Source of the DNA: DASZHJ01 sp035280245
GTDB lineage: Bacteria > Pseudomonadota > Alphaproteobacteria > ATCC43930 > CGMCC-115725
Length of the DNA: 8,390 bases
Assembly (NCBI GenBank): GCA_035280245.1
Contig: DATEGF010000350.1
Coordinates: 1 to 8,390, forward strand
Direction of reading: 5' to 3'
This document shows positions 1-7,590 of this stretch, in pieces. Under the pieces are notes generated by a model. That model was not told where the DNA came from, did not search any database, and saw nothing but the letters and a program-made list of their open reading frames with translations. A program made the translations under genes and the position numbers. The first letter of the stretch is position 1, and the number at the start of each line of letters is the position of its first letter.

Positions 1-17
1 CCGGCATAGTTCTTCAT
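1..17 (-). CDS. Probable start of a minus-strand gene cut by the left window edge
   Basis: An ATG at 17-15 on the minus strand begins a reading frame (M-K-N-Y-A) that runs off the window. It is preceded by GGAGAG at 28-23 with a 5-base gap, a good Shine-Dalgarno site. Only five codons are visible, so no product can be named. It lies 150 bases downstream of the end of oppF in the same direction. It could be a further operon member, for example a peptidase or amidohydrolase as often found beside opp genes, but that is only a guess. The call rests on the start codon and ribosome binding site alone. Confidence 0.45.
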
Positions 18-83
18 GGCTGCTCTCCGATGGCTGGGTTTCTGATCTGGGGCTGCCTCGTGCATGACCCCGTAACCAGTGTC

Positions 84-102
84 CGGAGGGCAGCCACCTC
101 CG
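84..102 (-). terminator. Hairpin downstream of oppF, weak terminator candidate
   Basis: A perfect 6-bp inverted repeat (CGGAGG at 84-89, CCTCCG at 97-102) with a 7-base loop lies 66 bases beyond the oppF stop codon. No run of T follows in the minus-strand transcript, so it is not a standard intrinsic terminator. It might only be an RNA end-stabilising structure or chance in GC-rich DNA. Confidence 0.25.
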
Positions 103-116
103 CAAGGGCCGCCCCA

Positions 117-165
117 ATCACGCCATCTGAGCAAGCGAGCGTTGCGAGCGCGTCGAAGGACGCAC
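117..165. repeat. Fragment resembling a common alphaproteobacterial intergenic repeat
   Basis: Just after the oppF stop codon the plus strand reads CATCTGAG, then GCGAGCG twice (136-142 and 144-150, overlapping a TT-containing centre), then CGTCGAAGGACG. I recall this layout (CATC-CTGAG, GCGAGCG blocks, TCGAAGGA) from very abundant short intergenic repeats in alphaproteobacterial genomes; that is memory, not a search result. Here the left part is degenerate. It is non-coding and probably has no function specific to oppF beyond lying at a gene end. Confidence 0.45.
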
Positions 166-167
166 CG

Positions 168-1150
168 CTACTCCCGCCAGTGGTGGCACGCGACGCGGTG
201 GGTCTCGCTGAGGCGATCCTCCGGCGGGATCTGCTCGGCGCAGATCGACGTCGCCTTGGGGCAGCGGGTGCGGAAGAGGCAACCGCTCGGGGGATCGAAG
301 GGCGAGGGGAGGTCGCCGCCCAGCACGATGCGCGGCTTCTTTGCCTCGAGGTCGGGGTCCGGGATCGGCACCGCGGAGATCAGCGCTTGCGTGTAGGGAT
401 GGCGCGGACTCGCATAGAGCTCGTCGCGGCTCGCAATCTCCATCATGCGGCCGAGGTAGAGCACGAGGATGCGGTGGCAGATGTGACGCACCACGGAGAG
501 ATCGTGCGAGATCAGGATCAGGGAGATCCCGAGCTCGCGTTGCAGCCGCATGAGCAGATTGACGATCTGCGCCTGGATCGAGACATCGAGCGCCGAGACC
601 GGCTCGTCGCAGACGATGAGCTTGGGATTGAGGATCATCGCGCGCGCGATGCCGATGCGCTGGCACTGGCCGCCCGAGAACTCGTGCGGGTAGCGGTTCA
701 GCATGTGCGGGCTCAGGCCCACCTTCGTCATCATGTCCTGGACCCGGGCCTTGCCCTCGGCCTTGGAGATCGCGGGCTCGAAGGTGTCGAGCGGCTCGCC
801 GATGATCTCGCCGACGGTCATGCGGGGGTCGAGCGCCGCGAGCGGATCTTGGAACACGATCTGCATGTCGCGGCGGAGCGGCCGCATCGCCTCGGTGCCC
901 AGGTTCTGGATGGGATGGCCGAGCCACACCACCTCGCCGGCGGTGACCGGAAGCAGTTGCAGGATGGCGCGGCCGAGGGTCGACTTGCCGCAGCCGGATT
1001 CGCCGACCACACCCAGGGTCTCGCCCGGCGCCACGCGGAAGCTCACGCCATCCACCGCCTTGAGCAAGGTCGGTCTCCCAAGCAAGCCGCCGCGCGTCTT
1101 GCCTGGAAAATGCACCTTGAGGTCGCGCACCTGGAGGAGCGGCTCCGCGC

Positions 1151-1154
<4 letters not shown>
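168..1154 (-). CDS. oppF: Oligopeptide/dipeptide ABC transporter ATP-binding protein, OppF/DppF type
   Basis: This is a 328-residue ATPase that powers peptide import on the cytoplasmic face, paired with OppD. It has all the nucleotide-binding motifs: Walker A GESGCGKST (51-59), Q-loop Gln102, signature FSGGQ (159-163), Walker B ending CDEP (182-185, Glu184) and switch His217. The C-terminal extension typical of peptide-transport ATPases follows from about residue 235, with HPYTQAL at 252-258 and cysteines 292, 298, 305 and 323. The start is GTG at 1154-1152; it overlaps the oppD stop codon as GTGA, which implies translational coupling. Length fits the family (E. coli OppF is about 334 residues). 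It is the last gene of the opp cluster. Peptide as substrate is inferred from the family; nickel or glycan relatives share the fold. Confidence 0.93.
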
Positions 1155-2125
<971 letters not shown>

Positions 2126-2129
2126 CGTC

Positions 2130-3026
2130 TCAGCGGTCCCGGGGATCGAAGGCGTCGCGCAGGCCGTCGCCGATGAAGTTGAAGCAGAACAGGCTCGCCG
2201 CCAGGAACAACGCCGGGAAGATCAGCATCCAGGGCGCGGTCTCGATCTGCGCGGCACCCTCGCTCACCAGCACGCCCCAGCTGGTGTAGGGCTCCTGCAC
2301 GCCGAGGCCGAGGAAGGAGAGGAAGCTCTCGGTCAGGATCACCTGGGGGATGGTCAGCGTCGAGTAGGCGATCACGGGTCCGATCGTGTTGGGGATGATG
2401 TGACGGCCGATGATCTTCGCGGTGGAGACGCCGCCCGCGCGCGCCGCCTCGATGAACTCGCGACGCTTCAGCGAGAGGGTCTGGCCGCGCACGATGCGCG
2501 CCATGGTGAGCCATTCGACCGCGCCCACCGCCACGAAGATCAGCACGATGTGCCGGCCGAACACCACCATCAGCAGAATCACGAAAAACAGGAACGGCAG
2601 CGAGTACATGACATCGACGAAGCGCATCATCGCGGCGTCGATCCGGCCACCGAAATAGCCGGCGATGGCGCCATAGGTGACGCCGATGACGAGGCTCACC
2701 GAAGTCGCGGCGAGGCCCACCGCCAATGAGACGCGCGCGCCGTAAAGCGTGCGCACGAAGAGGTCGCGGCCGTTGGCGTCGGTGCCGAACCAGTGCGCGT
2801 TTGCGAAATCGGGCGGTGCTCGGATCGCGTCCCAATAGACCTCGTCGAAAGGATGCGGCGAGAGATAAGGCGCGAAGACAGCCAAAAGCGCGATGAAACC
2901 CAGCACGAAGATACTAGCCACTGCCGCGCGGTTGCGTCGGAGCCGCGCCAGCGCGTCCTGCCAGAGCGAGCGTCCTGCGATTTCCTCGAGGCTCGCGCCA
3001 GCCGGAGGTGCCGCGATCTCAGTCAT
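2130..3026 (-). CDS. oppC: Peptide ABC transporter permease, OppC/DppC type
   Basis: This inner-membrane permease subunit pairs with OppB to form the peptide channel. The 298-residue product has a cytoplasmic N-terminal arm, a first membrane helix at about 34-55, then the OppC-type periplasmic loop with HWFGTDANGRDLF (78-90), and five further helices. The coupling (EAA) loop that contacts the ATPases is at about 190-213 (EAARAGG then IIPN). The C-terminus NFIGDGLRDAFDPR is characteristic of the family. I place the start at ATG 3026-3024, giving MTEIAAPP and an 8-base overlap with the oppB stop codon. A start 27 bases upstream (3053) is possible but would deepen the overlap and add an atypical leader. 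No strong Shine-Dalgarno site is visible, which fits coupling to oppB. E. coli OppC is about 302 residues. Confidence 0.93.
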   Translation of the reverse strand: MTEIAAPPAGASLEEIAGRSLWQDALARLRRNRAAVASIFVLGFIALLAVFAPYLSPHPFDEVYWDAIRAPPDFANAHWFGTDANGRDLFVRTLYGARVSLAVGLAATSVSLVIGVTYGAIAGYFGGRIDAAMMRFVDVMYSLPFLFFVILLMVVFGRHIVLIFVAVGAVEWLTMARIVRGQTLSLKRREFIEAARAGGVSTAKIIGRHIIPNTIGPVIAYSTLTIPQVILTESFLSFLGLGVQEPYTSWGVLVSEGAAQIETAPWMLIFPALFLAASLFCFNFIGDGLRDAFDPRDR

Positions 3027-3942
3027 AGCGGATCTTCGGATCGAGCACGCCATAGGCGAGGTCGACCAGCAGGTTGAGCAGGATGATCAGCGACCCGTAG
3101 AAGATCACCACGCCCATCACCAGCGTGTAGTCGCGGTTGAGTGCACCCTGCACGAAATAGCGGCCGATGCCGGGAATGCCGAAGATGGTCTCGATCACCA
3201 CCGAGCCCGTGATGATCCCAGCGATGGCGGGTCCGAGATAGGACACCACCGGGAGGAAGGCCGCGCGCAGCCCGTGGCGGCCGACCACGAGACGCCCCGG
3301 CAGACCCTTGGCACGCGCGGTGCGGATGTAATTCGAGCGCAACACCTCGATCATGCTGGCGCGCGTCAATCGCGCGATGTAGGCGACCGGTGGTAGCGCC
3401 AGCGCGACCGTCGGCAGGATCAGATTGCGCAGGCTGCCGCCGCCGAACCCGCCGACGGGCAGGAGGCGCAGATAGACGCCGAGGATCAGCGTCATCAGCG
3501 GCGCCATCACGAAATTGGGCACGGTGATGCCGATCATGGCGGTCGCCATGACGGCGTGATCGAGGCCGCTGTTCTGCCGGAGCGCCGCGAAGATGCCAAA
3601 CCCGCCGCCCACGATCACCGCCAGGATTATCGCGGTGATGCCGATCTCGAAGGAGACCGGGAACCCGCTCTCGATGAGCTCGACCACCGAGTAGTCCTGG
3701 TACTTGAAGGAAGGTCCGAGGTCGCCCTTGAGCGCCTTCGAGAGATAGATGCCGTATTGGACGATGAGCGGCTGGTCGAGGTTGTAGGCCTTCTTGATGC
3801 TGGCCTCGATCGCCGGCGCCAGCATTCGCTCGCGGTCGAACGGCCCGCCCGGCGCCAGCCGCATCAGGAAAAACGACACCGTCATCACCACGAACAGCGT
3901 CGGTATCGCGCCGCCGAGCCGCCGAAGGGAATAGGCGAGCAT
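3019..3942 (-). CDS. oppB: Peptide ABC transporter permease, OppB/DppB type
   Basis: This is the first permease subunit of the importer, an inner-membrane protein. From ATG 3942-3940 it is 307 residues (MLAYSLRRLGG), matching E. coli OppB (about 306). It shows an N-terminal helix (about 9-29), the periplasmic segment with LAPGGPFD (29-36) and LGPSFKYQDYSV (75-86), several further helices, the coupling loop at about 205-232 (YIRTARAKGL) and the hallmark ETIFGIPGIGR (251-261). The ending DLAYGVLDPKIRY is typical of OppB. An in-frame start at 3981 would add 13 residues encoded by the palindromic repeat and is unlikely. The ribosome binding site is weak (GGAACC and GAG upstream). The gene is separated from oppA by 139 bases and overlaps oppC. 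Confidence 0.93.
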   Translation of the reverse strand: MLAYSLRRLGGAIPTLFVVMTVSFFLMRLAPGGPFDRERMLAPAIEASIKKAYNLDQPLIVQYGIYLSKALKGDLGPSFKYQDYSVVELIESGFPVSFEIGITAIILAVIVGGGFGIFAALRQNSGLDHAVMATAMIGITVPNFVMAPLMTLILGVYLRLLPVGGFGGGSLRNLILPTVALALPPVAYIARLTRASMIEVLRSNYIRTARAKGLPGRLVVGRHGLRAAFLPVVSYLGPAIAGIITGSVVIETIFGIPGIGRYFVQGALNRDYTLVMGVVIFYGSLIILLNLLVDLAYGVLDPKIRYD

Positions 3943-3968
3943 GGTTCTCGAGGTTCCGCGCTGGCGGC

Positions 3969-4063
3969 AGCGCCCCCTCACCCCTCCCTCTCCCCGAGGG
4001 GAGAGGGTTACGGAGGCTTAGCGAGCGAAAGCGAGCTTAGCCGTAGTTGGGTGAGGGGGCGCT
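3969..4063. repeat. Cloverleaf-like palindromic intergenic element between oppA and oppB
   Basis: The outer arms are a perfect 15-bp inverted repeat: 3969-3983 pairs with 4049-4063. Inside is a perfect 10-bp hairpin, CCCTCTCCCC (3986-3995) with GGGGAGAGGG (3998-4007), centred on GA. A second, imperfect stem lies at about 4015-4042 around GCGAGCGAAAGCGAGC, bounded by CTTAG on both sides. The composition and arrangement match a class of short palindromic repeats I recall as abundant between genes in alphaproteobacteria. The element fills most of the oppA-oppB gap and starts 18 bases past the oppA stop codon. In the transcript it would fold strongly. It may stabilise the oppA mRNA or reduce read-through into oppB. 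It has no T-tract and encodes no protein. Confidence 0.85.
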
Positions 4064-4081
4064 ATCCACCGCATCGATGCC

Positions 4082-5680
4082 TCAATCCGTTAGCGAGAGG
4101 TTCCGCACGTAGACCACGTTGAACGGGTTGTCCTCCCAGCCCTTGACCTTGGTGCTGACCAGGTTCTTGGAGACGTAAAAGTAGATCGGCATCACCGGTA
4201 GCTCCTTGATCAGGATGCTCTCGGCCTGCTGCAAGAGCCCGGCGCGCTTGGTCGTGTCGCCGGTCACCGCGGCCTGGTCCATCAGCTTGTCGTACTCGGG
4301 GTTGGAGAACTTCGCGTAGTTCTGCTGCTTGGTCTTGGTCTCCGACAGAAAGAGGAAGTTCTGCGCGTCGTTGTAGTCGGCGATCCAGCCGGCACGCCCG
4401 ACCTGGAAGTCGCCCTGGCGCAGGTTCGCGTAATGCACCTTGAGCTCGGTGTTGACGAGGTCGACGTCGACGCCGAGCTTCTTCCACATCGCCGCGATCG
4501 CCACCGCGATCTTCTTGTGGTTTTCCGAGGTGTTATAGGCGAGCTGCAGCTTGAGCGGCTTGTCGGGACTGTTGCCGGCCTCCTTCATGAGTTTGAGCGC
4601 CTCGGCGTCCTTCTGGTCCTGCGAAAGCTTCGCCCAGGATACCCTCTGCGCGGTGTAGTTGGAGATGCCGTCGGGCACGAATCCATAACCCGGCAGCTCG
4701 CCCGCTAGCGTGATCTTCTCAACCAGCACTTCGCGGTTGATCGCCATGCTGAGAGCCTGGCGCACCCGCTGATCGTTGAGCGGCGGCTTGGCGGTGTTGA
4801 AGGTGTAATAGTAGACGCCGGCGTAGGGCGCGATGTGCAACTCCTTCGGCATGTTCTCCTTGAGCCAGGCGAGCTGATCGTTGGGGAGGTCGCCGTAGAC
4901 GATGTCGAACTCGCCGGCGCGGTAGCGCTTCAGCACGGCGGCGCGATCCTCCATCGGATCGAACATGACGGTATCGATCGTAACTTTGCTCGCGCCCCAG
5001 TAGGTTGGGTTCTTGACCAGCTTGATGTAGGCCGATGGCTTCACGTCGTTCAGCGTATAGGCGCCATTGGAGACCATCTTGCCCGGCTTGACCCACTCAT
5101 CGCCGAGCGACGTCACCGCCTTCTCGTTGACCGGTAGACCCGTCTGGTGCGTCAGCAGCTGGAGGAAATAGGGCGTCGGTGCTTTGAGCGTGATCTTCAG
5201 CGTCTTGGCGTCGGTCGCCTCGACCCCGAGCGCCGCAAGCTCGGCCTTGCCGGTATTCACCTCCTCGGCGTTCTTGATGGGGTAGAGCACCTCGGCGTAT
5301 TGCGACTTGGTTTTGGGATCCTGAATGCGCCGGAGCGAGTACACGAAATCGGCCGCGGTGACGGGATCGCCGTTTGACCACTTCGCGTCAGCCCGGAGCT
5401 TGAAGGTGTAGGTGACGCCGTCCTCGCTGGAGTTCCAGGACTCTGCGACGCCCGGCGCCACATTGCCCTTGGGGTCCATCACGACCAGGCCCTCGAAGAG
5501 ATTCCGCAGCACGTTGGATTCGACCGTGGTCGAGGTCTTCTGCGGATCGAGCGTCTCGGGCTCGCCCTGGTTTGCGATGCGCAGGACCTTCTCGGCCGAG
5601 GCCGGCGCCGCCGCGAGGCTCGCCGCCAGGAATGCGACCGTAAGCACGCCGCCCAAGCGGCGCCGCGTCAAACCCATCAT
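4082..5680 (-). CDS. oppA: Periplasmic oligopeptide-binding protein, OppA-like (SBP family 5)
   Basis: This 532-residue secreted receptor captures peptides in the periplasm and delivers them to OppBC. It has a classical signal peptide: RRR at 6-8, a hydrophobic core (about 10-25) and a likely signal peptidase I site after APASA (25-29). There is no lipobox, and I see no cysteine in the whole protein. Family features include EPETLDP (40-46), EGLVV (63-67), the WSNGDPVTAADFVYS block (101-115), the NDQRVRQALSMAI block (302-314) and GWIADYND (431-438). Asp435 there is equivalent to the OppA aspartate that binds the peptide amino terminus, which supports peptide as ligand. Length is close to E. 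coli OppA (543). The gene is upstream of oppBCDF. The start could be ATG 5680 or the adjacent ATG 5677. Confidence 0.94.
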   Translation of the reverse strand: MMGLTRRRLGGVLTVAFLAASLAAAPASAEKVLRIANQGEPETLDPQKTSTTVESNVLRNLFEGLVVMDPKGNVAPGVAESWNSSEDGVTYTFKLRADAKWSNGDPVTAADFVYSLRRIQDPKTKSQYAEVLYPIKNAEEVNTGKAELAALGVEATDAKTLKITLKAPTPYFLQLLTHQTGLPVNEKAVTSLGDEWVKPGKMVSNGAYTLNDVKPSAYIKLVKNPTYWGASKVTIDTVMFDPMEDRAAVLKRYRAGEFDIVYGDLPNDQLAWLKENMPKELHIAPYAGVYYYTFNTAKPPLNDQRVRQALSMAINREVLVEKITLAGELPGYGFVPDGISNYTAQRVSWAKLSQDQKDAEALKLMKEAGNSPDKPLKLQLAYNTSENHKKIAVAIAAMWKKLGVDVDLVNTELKVHYANLRQGDFQVGRAGWIADYNDAQNFLFLSETKTKQQNYAKFSNPEYDKLMDQAAVTGDTTKRAGLLQQAESILIKELPVMPIYFYVSKNLVSTKVKGWEDNPFNVVYVRNLSLTD

Positions 5681-5686
5681 GATCAG

Positions 5687-5692
5687 CCTCCT
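5687..5692 (-). promoter_or_regulatory. Strong Shine-Dalgarno site of oppA
   Basis: AGGAGG on the minus strand is a full match to the anti-Shine-Dalgarno core. It lies 6 bases before the ATG at 5680 and 9 bases before the ATG at 5677, so it fits either of the two tandem methionines. It is much stronger than any site before oppB, oppC, oppD or oppF. This fits a binding protein made in excess over the membrane complex. Confidence 0.85.
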
Positions 5693-5705
5693 ATGGTTCC
5701 CTGGG

Positions 5706-5722
5706 ACGGCTCATCGAGCCGT
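5706..5722. promoter_or_regulatory. Perfect short hairpin in the oppA leader
   Basis: ACGGCTC (5706-5712) and GAGCCGT (5716-5722) form a perfect 7-bp inverted repeat with a 3-base loop. It ends 13 bases upstream of the oppA Shine-Dalgarno site. There is no T-run after it on either strand, so it is not an intrinsic terminator. It could be a leader RNA hairpin or a dyad operator. The rest of the 154-base spacer between the MFS gene and oppA is GC-rich; I see no convincing promoter there, although oppA may still have its own. Confidence 0.4.
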
Positions 5723-5834
5723 TGTTGTGGGAACGATGGAGATTTTTCCCGAAGCGTGCAAGCGGGTGGGCCGGCGCCGAGCGGGCGCGGGCCGGACCGG
5801 GCTCGCTCGGCCTGATCCGGCGCTGCTCGATCCG

Positions 5835-7490
5835 CTAGCGGAAGAGTGCCAGCGCGTTCGTCAGTGTGATCCAGACGCCCCAGGCGATCGGCACGCCGAC
5901 CGCGATCCACGCCAGTACCGAGGTCGAGTCGAGCCGCCATGCCCCGATCCCCATGGAGCCCGTGGTCGCCTGGGCGGCCGCCGTTTTGGCCTGCAGCGCC
6001 GCCACCTCCTCGTCCTTCATGAACCATTTGTCGGCGAGCGGCTTGACCAGATAGTTGCACACGAAGCCGCCGACCAGCATGGCCGCGAGGACGTACATGG
6101 TGACGTCGTAGACGGAATCGCGCGGCACGCCCGCTTGCAGCTCGAGCTCGCGGATACCGTTCACCACGAAGGGACCCATGATGCCCGCCGCGGACCAGGC
6201 CGTGAGCAACCGGCCGTGGATCGCGCCCACGAACTGTGTGCCGAAGACGTCGGCGAGATAGGCCGGCACTGTCGCGAAGCCGCCGCCATACATCGAGAGG
6301 ATGATGGCGAAGGCCGCCACGAAGAGCGCCTTGTTGCCGGTGTGCGCCAGCGTCGGCACGCTCGCATAGAGCGCGATGCCCAGCAGGAAGAACGTGTAAT
6401 AGGTGGCCTTGCGCCCCATGAAGTCCGACATCGAGGCCCAGAAAATCCGGCCGCCGATGTTGAAGAGCGACAAGAGGCCGGTGAAGGCCGCCGCGATGGT
6501 CGCGACCATGCGCCGCTGCTCGTCGTCGAGGTGCGTGAACGTGATGTCGGGATGACCGATCAGCGAGCCCGCGAAGATCTCCTGCAGCATCGGCGAGGCC
6601 ATGCCGATGACGCCGATGCCCGCGCTCACATTGAGGAACAGCACGCCCCAGATCAGCCAGAACTGGCGCGTCTTCCAGGCGTCGCGCAGGTGGACGTGGC
6701 CGTGAGTGATCATGGCCTTGGCGCCGGGCGCGGGCGGCGTCCAGCCCTCCGGCCGCCAATGCGCGGGCGGTAGCCGGTAGCCGAAGGCGCCCCCCAGCAT
6801 GAACACGAAGTAGATCGCCGCCATGGTGACGAAGGTCTGCCAGACGCCGACCGAATGGGGGGAGCGGAACTGGTTCATCAGGATGTCCGCGAGCGGCGAG
6901 CCGATCATCGCGCCGCCGCCGAAACCCATGATCGCCATGCCCGTGGCCATGCCGCGCCGGTCCGGGAACCACTTCACCAGCGTCGAGACCGGCGAGATGT
7001 AGCCGAGCCCCAGCCCGATGCCGCCGATCACGCCGGAGCCGATCCAGAGCATCCAGAGCTGATGCACGGTCACGCCGACCGCCGAGATCAGGAGGCCGCC
7101 GCACCAGCAGCAGGCCGCGACCACACCGGCCTTGCGCGGCCCCACGCGCTCGAGCCAACCGCCCCAGACCGCGGCCGCGGAGCCGAGGAAGACGAAGAAC
7201 AGCGTGTACATCGGCGTCATGTCGACGATGCGCCAGTCGCAACCCGCCGAGAACAGCGACGCCATGAGCGAGGGCTCGGCGCAGGCCAGGTATTTCTCGA
7301 CGCCGACCGCGCGCGAGAGCGGCAGCCAGAACACGCTGAAGCCGTAGGCCATGCCGATGCAAAGGTGGATCGCCAGCGCCGCCGGGGGCACCAGCCACCG
7401 ATTGAAGCCCGCTTGCGCGATGATCCGCTCGCGATCGAGCAAGCCGACGCCCGAACCTAATTGTCCCTTAGCCGAGCCCACAACCGCCAT
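5835..7490 (-). CDS. MFS transporter of the oxalate/formate antiporter (OFA) family with a fused extra C-terminal helix
   Basis: This 551-residue inner-membrane carrier probably moves a small organic anion. Family signs are the loop motif GWLERVGPRKAG (111-122), the block from GLGLGY (159-164) through KWFPDRRGMATG (173-184) to GFGGGA (189-194), its second-half counterpart GRIFWASMSDFMGRK (347-361), and YGGGFATVPAYLADVFG (401-417). Twelve helices are followed by a charged linker (about 483-522) and a thirteenth helix (about 524-549, WIAVGVPIAWGVW). A long loop after helix 1 holds Cys70 and Cys84, followed by DWR. ATG 7490-7488 is preceded by GGGGAGAG (7504-7497) with a 6-base gap, which settles the start. 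OxlT itself is about 418 residues. Substrate is not shown by the sequence; I see no lysine in the presumed helix 11. The gene is upstream of oppA on the same strand, 154 bases away. Confidence 0.88.
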   Translation of the reverse strand: MAVVGSAKGQLGSGVGLLDRERIIAQAGFNRWLVPPAALAIHLCIGMAYGFSVFWLPLSRAVGVEKYLACAEPSLMASLFSAGCDWRIVDMTPMYTLFFVFLGSAAAVWGGWLERVGPRKAGVVAACCWCGGLLISAVGVTVHQLWMLWIGSGVIGGIGLGLGYISPVSTLVKWFPDRRGMATGMAIMGFGGGAMIGSPLADILMNQFRSPHSVGVWQTFVTMAAIYFVFMLGGAFGYRLPPAHWRPEGWTPPAPGAKAMITHGHVHLRDAWKTRQFWLIWGVLFLNVSAGIGVIGMASPMLQEIFAGSLIGHPDITFTHLDDEQRRMVATIAAAFTGLLSLFNIGGRIFWASMSDFMGRKATYYTFFLLGIALYASVPTLAHTGNKALFVAAFAIILSMYGGGFATVPAYLADVFGTQFVGAIHGRLLTAWSAAGIMGPFVVNGIRELELQAGVPRDSVYDVTMYVLAAMLVGGFVCNYLVKPLADKWFMKDEEVAALQAKTAAAQATTGSMGIGAWRLDSTSVLAWIAVGVPIAWGVWITLTNALALFR

Positions 7491-7528
7491 GGCGTTCTCT
7501 CCCCGTGTGGTGTTCGTTTGCTAAATAT

Positions 7529-7551
7529 CCGCGTTCGCGGTTGGCTCCGCG
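7529..7551. promoter_or_regulatory. Mutually exclusive hairpins in the MFS leader
   Basis: CCGCG at 7529-7533 and again at 7547-7551 can each pair with the single CGCGG at 7536-7540, so only one hairpin can form at a time. The segment lies 39-61 bases before the MFS start codon. Arms are only 5 bp, so this may be chance in GC-rich DNA, but it is placed where a leader switch could act. Confidence 0.25.
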
Positions 7552-7570
7552 CTTCCCAAAGTGAAGTGTT

Positions 7571-7590
7571 CCCGGCTTGCCGGGGTTTTT
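7571..7590 (+). terminator. Intrinsic-terminator-like hairpin facing the plus strand
   Basis: CCCGGC (7571-7576), TT, GCCGGG (7579-7584), then G and five T (7586-7590) read on the plus strand as a rho-independent terminator. Read on the minus strand the T-run becomes an A-run before the hairpin, so it would not stop the oxygenase or MFS transcripts. No plus-strand gene is seen upstream. It may block antisense transcription coming from the opp/MFS side, end an unannotated short RNA, or simply be a leader hairpin of the MFS mRNA. Confidence 0.5.

Noticed and set aside
3940..3981. Upstream start of oppB adding 13 residues
   Set aside because: The added residues come from the repeat-flanking DNA and are Arg-rich. 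The ATG at 3942 gives the standard OppB N-terminus and length.
5733..5761. Possible sigma-70 promoter for oppA (TTGCAC, 17 bases, CATCGT on the minus strand)
   Set aside because: Only three of six bases match in each box; the spacing alone is not enough.
5776..5811. Possible terminator of the MFS gene (GCCGAGCG / CGCTCGGC, 8-bp stem, 20-base loop)
   Set aside because: The loop is long, no T-run follows on the minus strand, and such stems are expected by chance in this GC-rich spacer.
5412..6773. Plus-strand open frame of 453 codons across the oppA 5' end and the MFS gene
   Set aside because: It is antisense to two supported genes and rich in His, Arg, Glu and Gly with no hydrophobic or catalytic pattern.
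5683..7398. Minus-strand open frame of 571 codons over the MFS gene in a shifted frame
   Set aside because: It is a shadow of the transporter. Its translation is Arg/His/Gly-rich, while the true frame shows helices and MFS motifs.
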